64,000 bases of DNA from Stratiolaelaps scimitus (GCA_019614645.1 JABWDB010000018.1:2720501-2784500); one strand, 5' to 3'; shown: positions 1 through 14,000, counted from the stretch's first letter. The notes: generated by a model not told the origin, from the letters alone. Numbers and translations: made by a program.

Positions 1-45
1 TAGTTAGTGAGTTACTCGTAGACTATCAACACGGTGTCGTGACGG

Positions 46-228
46 CTAGTGCCCATTGGGCGATGGCGTAACATTCAGTTTATGTAGATCATCGTGGAGT
101 CGGCCCAACATTTCGGCGTCGACGGGCTTCTGCATCGCCTCCTTCGTTCTCCAGAGGGCTCGAGCCGCATCGACGGGTGCCATCATCAATCGTAATGGCA
201 GGGTCAGCAGGGCCCTCAAAGTGTTCAT
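46..228 (-). CDS. possible small 60-residue protein
   Basis: The reading frame starts with ATG and ends with a stop, and encodes 60 residues. The first 25 or so (MNTLRALLTLPLRLMMAPVD and on) are hydrophobic and basic, which would suit a mitochondrial targeting or membrane-associated helix. The ATG directly follows a good 3' splice site on the minus strand: a pyrimidine tract ending in ctcattttag. This suggests a coding exon after an intron in the 5' UTR, or an internal exon. I do not recognise a family. It lies downstream of TSG101 copy A on the same strand and could belong to a separate gene. It could also be chance. Confidence 0.28.
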   Translation of the reverse strand: MNTLRALLTLPLRLMMAPVDAARALWRTKEAMQKPVDAEMLGRLHDDLHKLNVTPSPNGH

Positions 229-3175
229 CTAAAATGAGTAAAAAGGGGCAACAGATTGTGGCGCTCGGTACACATCGGGTGGGTGCGAATACGCATATAG
301 ACAGGTAGGTTATTATTAGATCTCTTTAACAGTAGAAACAGTTCAGCTTTGGAAGGGCCCTTTCAAAACTCGGTCGGCGCGCTCTCGAAAGAACAAAACG
401 CACACGTTGATAACCTCATGCTCCTTGAACATGGAACCTAAGCCTCCAGTTCACTCAATCAGGTTCGATAAAGATTTCGGTTCACGCATACAAAAATGAA
501 TGCCTACATATGCGAGGTTGGCTTGGGAATTTTTCAAAATACATGTTCGGTGTGACTTCTATAAATGGACTGTGCCCGCTGCTATGACGAACAACACCAA
601 TATTGATCCGTGATGACATCATTGTGTTCGATTGCTATACCTTGTGGTTGACGATTGCAACAAGCGGATACGTGACGTAATTGAGTATCGATGTCCGATT
701 GGAGGAATCCGTATCATTATCGTTTGACAATAGGCGGAGAGCTGTCTCATTGCGCGGAAGGCCGAAGGTGTCCATGCCTAACAGACTCGAGAGCAGGAAT
801 GACTCGCTCCCGTTACGTGCCCCATGGTGGGAGTGCGTTGCAACCTAGATTAGATGATTGATTTTTGAACAATTTGACAATTAAATCAAAACAACAAGTT
901 GTTAAATTGCTCACAGCTGAAGAGTAAATCTGCCAATGATACCAGTGCCACTGAGATGGTGGTGGCCGCTCGTTGTTGCACAAGGCCTTCACGGAGAATT
1001 TCTCTTGTATGACAACGTGTTCTACATGGAGTGTTTCCAGGTGCGAATGCATTGAGATTAACACCCATGTTACATTTCTGTACTGACTTCAAAGGGTGTT
1101 CTTTTTTCGTTTATTAAACCACTCGTGCACCTGACCTGCGGAGTTTGGTGACTCGTTTGCGGCCGGCCCCCAGCCCTTGTCCCACCAAACAGTTCTCGAT
1201 TTCTTGTCCGTATGCCATTACTACAACAAATGTCGAGAGGAAAATCCACGCCAACCTATGACTACGGTAGGGAGTCGCCACTCAAAGCGGAATACTTGTA
1301 CTCAGGCAAAACTCAATCACTGCTACCAAATCTGCTAAACGCTTTAGTTGCAAACATACCACAAGTTGCACCATCAAACAGGCAAGAATGCCCACGGCAG
1401 CCTGCACTATTAGAGTCGTCATCGTACTTCTAGCCTGTTTTTCCCGCGTTCCAGTTCACGCGCCTTGAACCGACCTCTGCGGACTCCGGGTGTCAACAGC
1501 TCACGACAACTCCAACAATTGAAGCTCTAGCAGAACTTCCTTCTGCAAACGAACGTGACTCTGCCAATAGCCCTGCCAGCGTGTGGTCACTGCGCCGACT
1601 CGTGAAGTGTGTGCACACCGACCATTCAAGGTGCGTGCATTTGCCTTGTTCGTAGCACAACTCTACGGTTGCACACTTAGCACGAACGTGTCGTGATCGG
1701 GCAGGTACGTCACTAAACAGCAGAAGCACGCACAACTCTTGGGTTCTAAAATCTTCGCCACATAGGAGTCGGCTAACGTTAAGGGGCGATCTAACCCAGC
1801 ACAATGAGCTGCACACGGACCCGGCACGCAAAACGAAATGTGGCCGAACTGCGCTGCAAGAATTTGCGAATTTTGAACGCGACCAAGCGATGCTACTTGA
1901 AGGAATATCGCCATGTATTGTCTATACTGTTCGTTTATTTATTATATTTCAGTCACCTGTGTCAGGTACAGTTACATTCAACACATTTTGAAAACCCTGC
2001 TGAACAAAGGTTATCTCGAAATCCCCCCTAACGGTGGAACTAGAGGACAAGACGCTGCTTATATATCATGCTATACTGTTTCTATAACGGTGATTGTACG
2101 TTTACTACGCATTCGACAATGCTAGACGCTGAGGGATTCCGATTTTTTCACGTACGATAACTGCAGTCATACTGATCTACTTCACCGGGCCGGAGTCAGA
2201 TCGCTCTGCACGAGTTAGTGACGAAGAACAAAAATCTCGTCCTTCCACTAATCGCCGGACGATAGGGTGTTACTGAAACGTACACTGCGATCTCCACGGA
2301 TCGCGTTTCTCATATGCACCGGCAAGGAGCTCTTTAATTCCGCGTCCGTTAGCGTCGAAAGAGCGCAGCCTAGGAATGAGATAACTCCAAGTGTAAAGGG
2401 CCTACTATGCAGAGTCTACTGTTTCGTTTTGTAGGTATGCTTCGTCAAAACTAGCTGTCACGAAAATAAGCACCACCAAACACTTTCATTTATCATTATA
2501 TAATAATACCTTTGATTTATTAGTTTGATGATAACCACTTCGTTTATTATAGTGCGCCATTTTTTTTTCTTACATAGAGCGGCTGCTTAGCATCATTGTC
2601 ATCGTCATTATCTTAGCTCTATACTACCTAGTAGGCATGGCGTTCAACTGCGTCCATAATAGTCGTTCGTATATAATTATTCTTATATTAACAGATTAAT
2701 GCTTCCGTTTTTGCCTTCCTCAAGCAAACATTAGTGAGTGACAGATCCTTGCTTCTAGTGAGTACGTCAACTGACAGAAAGTTCTTAGCGTTCAGACGAC
2801 GTAAACATGTCTGCAATAAAAGCTAATGTAGTTGTTGTTGTGGTCTGCAGTAACAGCTAATGTTCTTGTTGTCGTCGTCGTCGCTGCTGCTCCTGCTGAT
2901 GCTTCTGCTACCCCCTGTATCTGTTCTTGTAACCAACTGAATTCCATGGAAATTCGTCACCCCTACAACTCTTATCTCCCATTATTAGTGGGCTTCAATG
3001 ATGTCATTTTAAATATTTTCTACTGCTTCAACACCTCTCTATCTCCCTCACTCGTCATCATTCTCTCTTGTAGTTTTAATGTGTAGCAGAAGCAATCGAT
3101 TTGGGATCGTCAAATAACCGCCACGTTCTCCTGGACGTAACACCCGAAAATGAAGGCATAATGGCATCAGAATAA
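229..3175. other. interval without a recognised gene
   Basis: No convincing exon was seen. The part next to 3175 should hold the 3' UTR of TSG101 copy A, which is transcribed toward lower coordinates. Minus-strand AATAAA signals (read as tttatt) lie near 2515 and 2542, about 650 bp past the stop codon, and could be poly(A) signals. The rest is AT-rich with short reading frames on both strands and no family resemblance. Confidence 0.5.
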
Positions 3176-5802
3176 TTAGACAGGTGGAAGTCCAGCTTTT
3201 TGTCTGCACCTTTGCATCAGTGCCCGCAGCATAAACTGCTTTCGCGACTGCTCACGTACATGCTGCAAGCAAGACAGGAAAAAGCAACAAACATGAGCAG
3301 AATATGTAATGTTTCTAGTTCAGTTGTTTCAGTGGTAGACAGGCTCTATCTTCTATGAGCAGTTAAGTTCTGCGTAAATTCATTGTAGTTGCATAGTGTG
3401 GACTATCCTGACGCCGGCATAGGTATAAAAATGTATTTAAAATAATTGAGAAGAAGTATTTAAAATTATTTTTAAAAAGGTATTTAAATGTATTTAAAAT
3501 GTCATTTAAAAGCATTGAAAATTTGTGTTTAAATTTATTTAATATGTAATTTAAAAGCATGGAAAATGTGTGTTTAAATTTATTTAAAATGTATGTAAAT
3601 AATTTTTTTTTGGAAAACTTACCTTCAAGAACGTGTCCAGATCAATAACACCCTTCCGCAGACCCTCTCCAAGGTAGTAGATAGCGTCTTCCACAGCACT
3701 CTCCTCGGCGTACGACTGAAGAAGCTGGCGATACAAAGGAGCTGTGGGCGTCACCGCAGTATCTACGTCGAGACCGCCCTTTTCCGAATCTGTCGACATT
3801 TGCTCAATTGACTGTGCAGAAAACAGCAGACGACGCAAAGTGTTATCGCACAGAAATGTTCCACGAGGTGCACAAATAGGAAAAACAACATCTGAGATTC
3901 CAAGATACATTGTGATGACTTCCGATGGCGACAAAGGCGCCAACAATCAGCCACCAGCACTTACCGCCTACCGCACACGTAGCAAATGCAGGATCACTTT
4001 ACGAACAATTAAATCACAAATATATATTACCTGTTTCAGCTGTTCACACTTTTCTTTCAAAACGGTGATGTTGGAGTCCATTTCCCTGCAGTCACGTTCC
4101 ATATCGGCCATATAACGATCTAGTTTCTGCTTGCCGGCCTGGAGTTCTTCGTTTGTCTTACGCAGAACTTCTTCCTCGGCCTTTGATTTCTGCTCGAATT
4201 CAAGCGCTCTAAAATTGAGATAAAAAAATAAAACAGGACTAGTTAAAGTAATCAAAAAAAAAACAAGAAACGATACCAATTTGTACTGAGCGATCACCCC
4301 TGAGGAATCAGCTCATCGTTGAAATCGTTGTTGCCTATTGTTCATGTCATGTACGGCAAATTCATGCCTTATATACAGTGACGCAATACAGAGCATCATT
4401 ACCTGTCTGTAATTCGGCCTTCTACCGCGGACAGAAGACTAATCCGGATGTGTTCATCCGTTATGCTGAGCGTGTTGTTGTTATTCGAGTTGTAGCCGGG
4501 ATTGTGCGACGGATTGCTATTGGGATATGTGCTCGTGCCACCCGGCGTTGGCATCGGGAATCCGGTAGGCATGCCTCCCGCTGAGCTCGGATAGGGAGTC
4601 GTCTGCGGCTTGGCTTGAGCCGGCCGGGAAGTTCCAGCGGCGTTCGGGTTTTTGGAGAACACTGGCGGCTGCTCGCCGAAGATCGTTATCATGACCTGTT
4701 CGCAAAACGTTCATAGGCACTGAGTGTGACTGTTCGAAGCAGAGTTGTATTGCTGCTGTTTAGGTTGGCCAGGATAAAATATGATGTAAACGGAACGTAA
4801 TGAGATGTTAACTAACAAGCCAAATTAGCTGGGCACTAACGAATGGAATATTTCGTCTCTTTCGACTCAAAAGCGTCAGCGATCTAGTCGGGGCGGCCTT
4901 CATGGAGACCCAGCGTTAGTAAGTCCCAGTTGAATCCAAGTTGTTTGGCATCCATCAAGATATCCACGCAAGCTACAAACACCTAGTTCCAAGACTCTAC
5001 CTGTATCACTCCCATGAGATCGCTGTTGTTCTGGTTCCACTCATGTAAATAGGGGAGATAGACTCGGCCACTCTCGTCTACGTAGTGAGACACTTTAATC
5101 TGCATGGTTGGCGTGGGACACACATAACAGAGCGGTGCATGATACGGATGAGTATCCAGAACCCAAACGCGGATCGGAATATTGTATGTGACGTTCTTGT
5201 ATCGAACCGGAATCGTCCCTGAAAGATGGCAGTTGGTGGGGAAAATGCATCAGCATGTTAGTGGGAGCGGAGTTCTTTGTGTCGGTTATTCCTCAGAACA
5301 GTGATAAGACTGAATATTTCGTACACCCGCCGATCGGTAGCCACTTTGCATCTCGATCAACATTATACTCGAAGTACACACGATATTCATTGATTGCTAG
5401 GATAGTTCACCTCTTGTTTTTTTTTGTGAAATAACGCCAACTGTACTCTGAACTCCGGGTAGCAAATTGTGTGTGTGTGTGTGTGATTATACATTGATCT
5501 CCGTGGAAACTTCCGGCTCACTATTTGATACCACAGTAATTTTGATCTGTTTCAATACAATCTCGATCAGCCATATGCCCATTCACGAAATCGATTGGCT
5601 AACGCCATCAAATTAGTATACTTATAGCACGTAATGCGATAGTCGCTAATTATCACTGTCGGTCTGACCTACCGTCGAGGCAAACCAGTTCCTTGGAGCT
5701 GCCGTCGTTGAAAATGTAGGTTTCCGCCTTCGGGATAAGAGCACGATACTGTTGTGTCACTCGCTTGATGTCATTACGGGCCTTCGGCATATACTGGTAG
5801 CG
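3176..5802 (-). CDS. TSG101: TSG101 copy A, canonical ESCRT-I subunit (first coding exon not found)
   Basis: TSG101 is the ESCRT-I subunit that binds ubiquitinated cargo and P(T/S)AP motifs for endosomal sorting, cytokinesis and membrane budding. Six exons in transcription order are 5802-5673, 5218-5001, 4695-4403, 4208-4031, 3811-3623 and 3262-3176. All have GT-AG introns and compatible phases. Exons 1-2 encode most of the UEV domain (IFNDGSSKEL, GTIPVRY, TYNIPIRVW, YLPYLHEW). The next exon completes it (MITIFGEQPPVFSK) and adds a Pro/Gly/Asn linker. Then come a coiled coil (LEFEQKSKAEEEVLRKTNEE) and a steadiness box (PTAPLYRQ, YYLGEGLRKGVIDLD). The last exon reads SRKQFMLRALMQ and ends at TAA. 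The parts total 364 residues; human TSG101 has 390. The residues known in human to bind PTAP (Tyr63, Tyr68, Asn69, Thr92, Met95, Val141, Phe142) are all kept. The short first exon with the initiator Met was not located above 5802. Confidence 0.95.
3487..3597. repeat. AT-rich minisatellite in the last intron of TSG101 copy A
   Basis: A unit of about 45 bp containing atttaaaagcatggaaaat and gtttaaatttatttaa occurs about twice. It is preceded from about 3425 by degenerate tatttaaaat repeats. It lies in the intron between exons 3811-3623 and 3262-3176, so it does not affect coding. Confidence 0.6.
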
Positions 5803-8800
5803 CTGATGACAATGATGGAGTCAATCAGATAAAGTAGGTTAAAAATAATGAAATATTGATTTTTTTATTCAATTACTTACTTAATTACTTAAACCTGACT
5901 CATGTGGTTAACGCAGGGTGACAGTGATTGGATTAGAAAGTTATATGCGTATTATAAATCAGTAAAATGTATTTTATCACTTTGATGGCGGATGAGGTGA
6001 CAACGTCACAGAACCTAGGCACACGGCCTTGATACATTGACTGGTAGTGGGATATATATTCCATGGCTGAATAGTGGCGTGGCTGGGCCTCAGGAAGATG
6101 TGGATTTTTCCAGCCGATTTCGTTTGAATGTCGTGCTGCCATGCGGATATGTAACTCATGGGAAACGTCTGATCGGAAAAGGGCTGAAAGACCTCCAGCC
6201 ACAAATGAAAGTAAAATTCATTTGAAAGGAACAGCCATGTTGCGTTATTGTACTGCGTTGGTAAACCAGAAATCATCAGTAGACGTCTGTAGTATTAAGC
6301 AAATGTGTTCTCCTTCTTAATTTGTTTTGGTAGATATTTCTTAGATATTCCCTTATACAGGCAGGAATCAAGATAGGATTCAGATACGGGCCATTTCGCA
6401 GTCGATTTACTAATTTACTACGAATGCACAGCGTTTAATTGAATATTACATGCTCCGCAAAAACAAAAGGAAAGAACGGGTTCCAGAACGTAAAGATCCA
6501 GAAGATTCCAGGAGATAATTGTTGGCAGGAAAAACCGTATCTTGGTAAATTTAGATGGTTCAAAGCGTCATTCATTTGACAGATTAATGCTCTTATTCAC
6601 CAGGAAGCAAAAATAAGTATGTAAAAATTAATTAGAAATTGTGTCTTGCGCTGGTTGGGCAAAGGTAACTCTAATCAGCGGTAGTCAGACAGTTGACGTT
6701 CATATTGAACAAGATGAAATTTCAACGAAAAAAAATCCTGTCCAACAGTGGCTCACATCAGATTCGATTTGCCCGATGAACCCATTACGAGACCGCTATT
6801 ACCTAACACCTAGGAAATGCGGTGCGTCGCCAGTTAGCAGTTTCTCGACCTACATTTTGTAAAACACAAATATCGAGCGTCCCATAGCCAGAAGAGGAAG
6901 AAGATGGTTACGATTTCGCACCTCTAACGAATACCATCAGTCATGGAATGGTTCTTCCACGAATGATTTTCTGTATTGTTTATAATCTAATGACATCACT
7001 GCTACACTCATATCAGTTGTTAGCAGTGCTGAGTATCTCGTGTCATATAAGTAAGCATGTACCGAATTAATGCAGCGATCCACTGCTGCTGGGAGAGGAC
7101 TCATCATGCTCCCCCCGTTCGAGCGAACTATTTCTCTGGAACTCAGTCAGCAAGTCAACTCCGATTGATGATGGCGGACAATTGTTCAAGACAATGACGG
7201 ACTAACTAATTGACCGTGCATGAACGAACGCTGGAGAGACGGTGTTTGTTCGTCACCCACACAGACACAAACAGAGGCAATTTCGCATCAGCGAGTGGGC
7301 CCCAACACGACCGAATTCGAGTTGGACAGCAACAGGAACAGTGTCGAGATGACGAACTCGACGGGAGATGTGGGATGTAGAAATGCTTCTTTGCACAAAT
7401 GAATAATCACATCGCGGCGAAAATCGAACCTCCACATCACAGGCGCAGATTCACATCTGACGATTGGCTGGCTGACATTCTCTGACTCACCAGCACCACC
7501 AGTGCTGATCGTCCGTCTAGTTGCTATCGCTCGTAGTGTCACTCTCTTTCTCTCGCTCGGTCTCTACTCCAACCAATAACAACAACATCTGCATCAGCAC
7601 GACCACATCCACCCAGGCGCCGAGAGAAACACATACACCCAGCAGCGACCCAATGGGGAACTGTCTCCATACACAAGGCAAAGAGAGGGCAGCAGGTCCC
7701 AAAAGCGATGTACACAAACAGCCAAACTACTCCCACATAGGGCAGTCGTTTGTCTTCATGTGTCTGTAAATGTCGTCGGCTCGTCAGCGACCAGCGGGAC
7801 GGGGCGGGAAAATTAGAACCGGCCTCATTTGTCAATTTACTGAACGGTCGAGCTCACGTCAATCGAGACTTAGAAAATTTTCTTTTTTCGAAGTTTCTAC
7901 TTTTCTTGATATCCCTGTCATGTCGGGGTGTCGTGTGCTTGGACACAATATAGTCCCTCGAATTTGAAGGGATATTTACTGGATCACAAGGCCCATGACG
8001 TTGTTCTTTTCGTTGGAATCCCAGTGTCGTCTTTCGAATTAGAGAGACTCGGCCAAGTGGCATAAGCATCAGTAATAAGACGTAGAGGTAGAAGCTTTTA
8101 TTGGTGTATTAACGAAACTGTAGTTTTTACAATGATGAAGTTCTCTACGTGTCATGTTGGTGGAGTCGAACCTGCGTTCTTGCTCTGAGTACGCCCCTAT
8201 ATAAGTATTTTTATTGTTATTTTTTTTTAGTATTTTAATGAAACGTTTCTATATCTCAGCGGCGTATAAAATAAAAAATACGGGATGATTCTCTATGTGT
8301 GATATATATGGTAGAATATTGTCAAATCTATAATTAATTTCTATTACCGACCGGTTGGGTGCCATGGCTGGATAGGCCAGTTATGGATTAGCACAGGGAT
8401 GTAAGTGTGGAACGTGATGAAAAAGGAAAGCTCCTAAAATTCATTGAACAAATAAATAGATTACTCATGGTGAGGAAATATAAGTCTGATTCTTATAATA
8501 TGCCTTTTGACAAAATGTTTACCAGTAAACCTACTGTCTACGTTGTCTAGGGATTATGAGAGTGCTCTACTTGTGGTCCTACTTTATAGAGAACATTTCC
8601 TGTTGAGATAAAAGTATCATAACAGGTGCAAATACAACCTCTTTCTGCGTCACTCCCTAACCCGACTTATAGCCTAAGGGCCACACTATGATTAGATAAA
8701 ATAATCAAACTTGGTAGACCAATGGCCTGACAAGTTGGAAAGACAACTGTAGGTCACCTATGAAAAAGAAACACTATATAAGAAAGATATGCGACCCCTC

Positions 8801-9544
8801 TATATTTTCAGATACTCGAGTGCAGGTTTTTTTTGCTTACCTTCATTCATCAGTCATGTCTCTGAAACCGAAATAGCCTAGTTCGAGCGTGGTGTATTGG
8901 AAAACGTTAGTTCTTGATTCCGTCTTACGAAGCAATGCTAAAAGCAGTATTGTCGACGTTAAATGTTGGCTGAGAGTCAGTCCGCACTTCTAGGTACTTG
9001 ATTTTTTTTAAAAACTATAATATTTCTGATTGTGTGAACATAGACCGCTTGAACGCTAGCTAGTCTTTAATCCAGACTTCGAATTTCGAGATGATCAAGG
9101 TGTCCCGATAGGTATGACAGAACCGGTTCTACATAGACAATACGTTCGTCAAAACCCATGAGATTTGGATGTTTTACTTTATTTTGCTAAACGTATATAC
9201 ATGTTCTACTTAAATACAATATATAATATTTCCGAAAGAGTAATACATTTGAACTCCCACTGTGTTCCGCACATCCCTATTAGGCTATGGGGGTTTACGG
9301 TAACTTTTCCAGATAACTATTTTTTCCAGAAGAGCACTTGTGCCTAACGAGATATTTAGCGTACATACGAAATATAGACATATGTATATTCCGCCAATAA
9401 ATCGCAGTCAGAATGAAGATAGTAGAATATGCATTAAATGAATAGATTAGGCTACTCTAGTTAACGCATCGTTTACAATATGTATGGTCCTCTGTGGATG
9501 CACACCTGCCGGTATTCGACAGACAGTAATATTGTTTATTATTA

Positions 9545-9577
<33 letters not shown>

Positions 9578-10450
9578 GACAGCAATGGAAGCTGGCTAGC
9601 TAACGAATATATGCGGTAATTTAAAACGAAACGCTACTTAAACGAATACGCTTGGGTTATTAGGGTGAGTGCCTTGGGTCACCTTTGAGTGTCTAAAATG
9701 TTTGCCTCGTGGCTGTTTTTCAACCTAACAACGAAATCCTTGAGGGCCTTGATGTTATGCTCATGTTCCACTGTCTGGTGCCACTGATAACCGTGCAATT
9801 AACTGTAAGAGTAAACAATTGATTAAGAGTAACGAAGTGGTCCAGTGGAGTAACGAAGTGGTCCACATGGGATGGAGAGTTGGAGCCATTGGCCTAAATC
9901 TGAATCAAATCTGATTCTTGCCGGGTACGAGTAAGGAAGAGAATAAGCAAAGGTGGCCCCGACAGGCCCTCATAGTAACGCCTAAAAAAGGTTAAAAGCT
10001 GAGGCCTGTTGGATGGAAGGGGAACAGCTGAGGGTCACCTTGAAACACAGGGTGATTCAAAATTCGCGAGGATATCGATCCGAACCGACGCACTCGATTG
10101 CATGTGCGGGTTTGTTAACGTCACTAACTAGTTGCCTTCAATTAATATTAATAAAATATAAACACAGGTAAACTTCAACAGCACAGCTGATAATGGTCAT
10201 TTCCAGTCTTGATTTTCAGCACAGTGTAAAACAAATATATTGTATAAGACAGGCCACACGCAATCCACTTTGGCCGCGTTGAAATAATAATTACTATATT
10301 TACTCAATAGGCAGAATAGGCCTAGTGTTTGCTGAAATCCAACAATGAGCACGGGAATACGCCACTGTGCGTCAACGCCGTACCGTTATCATGAGCAACG
10401 TTAGTGCTAATATATCTAAGCGGTAGCACTTCGCAGTTCTCGAGATATAC
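5803..10450. other. interval between TSG101 copies A and B
   Basis: This stretch should contain the first exon and promoter of copy A and possibly the 3' end of copy B, but neither was identified with confidence. It holds an (ATT)n microsatellite at about 9535-9577 and a 20-21 bp tandem duplication (gagtaacgaagtggtcca, twice) at about 9827-9868. The reading frames seen are short and unlike any family I know. Confidence 0.5.
9535..9577. repeat. (ATT)n microsatellite
   Basis: About 14 near-perfect ATT/TTA units in uninterrupted series, between TSG101 copies A and B. Confidence 0.9.
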
Positions 10451-11060
10451 CTCTTTCAGGTGATCCCGCCTTCTTCTCAGTAGCCCTAGATGCTGTTCAG
10501 TTTGTTCACATTGTGTGCCCACAACTGCGAGTTGTTGGCGTAGATATTGCAGGTCATCAGTCGCCTCTTCGGCCTCCGTCCGCCTTGGTTGTCTCAATCG
10601 GCTGAAATGTGCAACAGTTTTGACATAATAATAATGAAAAAAAATCATTCCTCATCGATCACTAGGGAAGTGCTCAATGCTAATTGCCTAATACAAACTG
10701 TTCTCTGGCGACATTTAGCAGTGAGAACAGCTCATATTTGTCGTTCAGTGTCAGTATTACGGATTCTTGTTTCATTCGACCAGCAGACATCGTCTTAGTT
10801 ATTGTCTGTCTGTGTGGATTGAGAGAGGCACCACGTCAAACGAGAATCGCCTTAATGTTCCTCGACCGTAACTCAAATGGTTACTGCAAAAGGGAAATCC
10901 GGGTCAGTTTGGTCTCGCTCTCGAGAGACACTACTGGATTTGTTCTGATAGTCGTCCTGAACGACTCAATCGTTTTTCCAGAGGCGGCAATTAAATACAT
11001 CGCATCCTTTTTTAGATATAGGCCAAACACGTTGGTGTTATTTGGGACAGACTCAGGCGG

Positions 11061-11094
<34 letters not shown>

Positions 11095-14000
11095 TGTTGT
11101 GAGCTTTGCTACGCAATGAAAAGTGTGTCTTTATCACCGGTCTCGTTGAGAATTTATCAGGAGATACAGTGAGTGGCGAAATCCTTAAGCATGATCTGGC
11201 TCTCCAAAGAGATGCAAGATGCTTTTGGTTGGATGCGCGTTATAGCACGCGAAACACTGGACCATATGTACAATGAAATTTCATCTTGAAATGCTCATAT
11301 AGTGTACTCTTAATGTGTACCGTACCAGCAAAGTAGGTAACATCCTGTCTGTCCAGATTGTGGCCATTTAATATGCCAGTGTTCTTCTTGAATAACTCGC
11401 GCAAACGCCGAAGTCCATTGGTTGACGTTCGAAATGATCGCCGAATGATGGTGACACTGGAATCTATTTTTGTTTTTTTTGTTGAGAACACAGCACTGAA
11501 TTTCACCACTTTTCGGGTGCTGAACGCAGAATGAACATAGATGCTTGCGGACTCAGAGTCAGACAACACCGCGAACAGGGCTGGCTTCATATCTTTTTTT
11601 TTTTTTAGAGGAGGAAATTTTCTTCAAACGCACGGTTACCACCAGAGACGGCTTCATATCTACTCAAAGGCTACCTAACGTCTGGGTGGCCCTAAAGATC
11701 CCTGAGCCTACAGCACTTTTTATTCTCGGTTGAATTGATTTAATAGTGCTCCAAAAATGTTGCCTACCTTGCGCCGTCTGCGAACATGATCTGGGATGGT
11801 GTCGCACTGGGGTCACTCATGATTCGTACAGTAGCCAACGGAGGTATATCTCCAAATATACTTCTCATCACCTGACATATGACAAGCATGTTGTTCCATT
11901 ACATAATATTGACCCATCTGCATCAGAAGCGCTTCGGTGAAAAGGCGCTTGAGTCCATTAGTTTCCATTTCGAGGTATACACATTTTTATAAACCTCTAC
12001 TTCCTTTTATGGACAAAGGGACCAAGCCCAAGAACTTAGTCCCTTTCGTATTGAAAGCAAACCTTTTTGGCAAAATTCTAGCGTGCTTAGATATATTTGT
12101 TGCAGAGGCCTCGCTGCGAGAAAAAATGAAACTCCAAAATTGCCTAGCAATATTCAAGGAAATATTAAAGTACCTCTATTAGCTCTAAGAGATTGCTGGT
12201 GTGTCGATTCCAGGCTCGCAGATACGGAAGCTGGATTTGGCCCATTTCATTACAATACTCCGACACGATGATTTTCATGTTCTCTTTAGGATCCACGTAA
12301 CAAAGTGGCGCTGTCACCGGGTAGGTATCTAGTAGCCAGAGGCGAATGGGAATGTTGTGTTCATAATCCTTGTAGACTACTGGAATCGTTCCTGTGATAG
12401 CCAGCAAGTGCGGTACATTAATTGATCTGAATAAGTGCAGCTGTTGGAGTTCTATCTACCTCTTTGATTAAAGAAGATCTAGACTTTGAAACTGGGAAAA
12501 CTGACCAGCAAACTCCCTATTGCTCTATTTGGTTGACCCTCTTATATCTCATGAAAAGGATACTTCGCTAATTGTATCAATCATAATATTAATGTCTGAT
12601 TGATATACGTTTTTATAACATTATATACATATATATATATATACTTACTAGGTGTATCATAATTCGTAATAATAATAATATAATGCACGCTGGTCTATGA
12701 TCAAATGCCTCTATGTCATGAGTTGCTGTAACATGGCCCAAATCGATGTGTGACGATTGAATTTTCACTCGTTCACTATAGTCGTTTAAGCATCAATGCA
12801 TGAATATTGTTAAGAGCGAATAGCGGCAATCATCTTAGATACATAACATTGATCAGGGTGTCCTGAATTCAACTTGTTCAAGTGGTCTCGATACACAACC
12901 GGATGGAAAACGTGCAACTTTTCTCACCACAAAGTTGGACAAGAAGTTTGGAAGTGGCCTGCGATAAGGTCAGCCTTCCCGTTCTTATGATGAGGGTTTG
13001 GTGAACCCTTACCACATCTTTTATGTCGACACGGACTCTCAGGATATTGTCGTAGAACTGCAAACAGGGTAATTTGGAATCAATAAAGCATAAATTAACT
13101 AAAGCATCAATCACCATGATTATAGAGAATGCCGGCTTAACGACGCGGGACACATTCGACCAAGCGGCCCAGCATTTCGTTAACGCACCTTAGAGCAAAA
13201 TTCACCAGCTGAACTTATCATGGTTGTATGCGCCATATCATAGCAGGCTTAATGAACTTCACTTTGCTAGAAGTGCAGGTCGGTGAGCCGATAACTGATT
13301 CGTTGTCAGCCTTGCAGTTTTGCGGCAGTTCAGAGACAAACGCGGCCAGCTGTCTTCATTCTTATCGGATGACGGTCCGCAAATTAAAAGAAGCGTATCT
13401 TGAACAGCAGCTACATTCTACCTCGCTTTCGCTACTTCTAAACAAACTCGATATGACAACAATTGCTTTGAATAGTCACTAGTTATGTGCTCACAGGCAC
13501 ACTTAGCCGGGTGTTCATGTCAATGAACTCGTAACCCGTGAGTTGCGATCGTGGCAATTAGCTACTTTATGTCATGTTCAAAACATAGATGAACAATTGA
13601 CAGATATCTCCTTCTGTTATAGCTAACTACAGTCAATGGTTGGCTTGTTTAGTTATGGACACCAAGTAGGCTTCGTAGAAATGTATCTAAGAAGCCTGAT
13701 TGGTTAGTCACTTCTCCTGTACTATAACATCTTGAGTCGGGTCGCACGTGTGTAAGGCTTTAAAGACGGCTGATAGCCGAGCACTTCGAGATTGTCATCG
13801 CAAATGACAGAAGCTATCCCCTGGCATGACAAAGATTGACAGTGATAGATTATATCGGCAGCAGAGTCATGATCTTCAGGAGATCAAGTGAAACAACCGG
13901 CAGTGATTGATATAGGCACAGAGCTGGTTGATGAACTACTCGACGTCCTGTGCTAACCTAAATAGATGCAAATTAAATCTGTAGAATATCGTATTGTGCT

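Noticed and set aside
8130..8200. Possible tRNA gene or tRNA-derived repeat on the minus strand
   Set aside because: The box-B-like ggttcgactcc is present, but no matching T-stem, anticodon arm, acceptor stem or A box could be found around it.
9690..9810. Minus-strand helical stretch (EHEHNIKALKDFVVRLKNSH) as a C-terminal exon of copy B
   Set aside because: The only good acceptor puts an in-frame stop at the start of this reading.
11240..11590. Minus-strand frame of 116 codons as the third exon of copy B
   Set aside because: Its phase and sequence do not fit the end of the UEV domain. The exon at 11871-11768 fits both.
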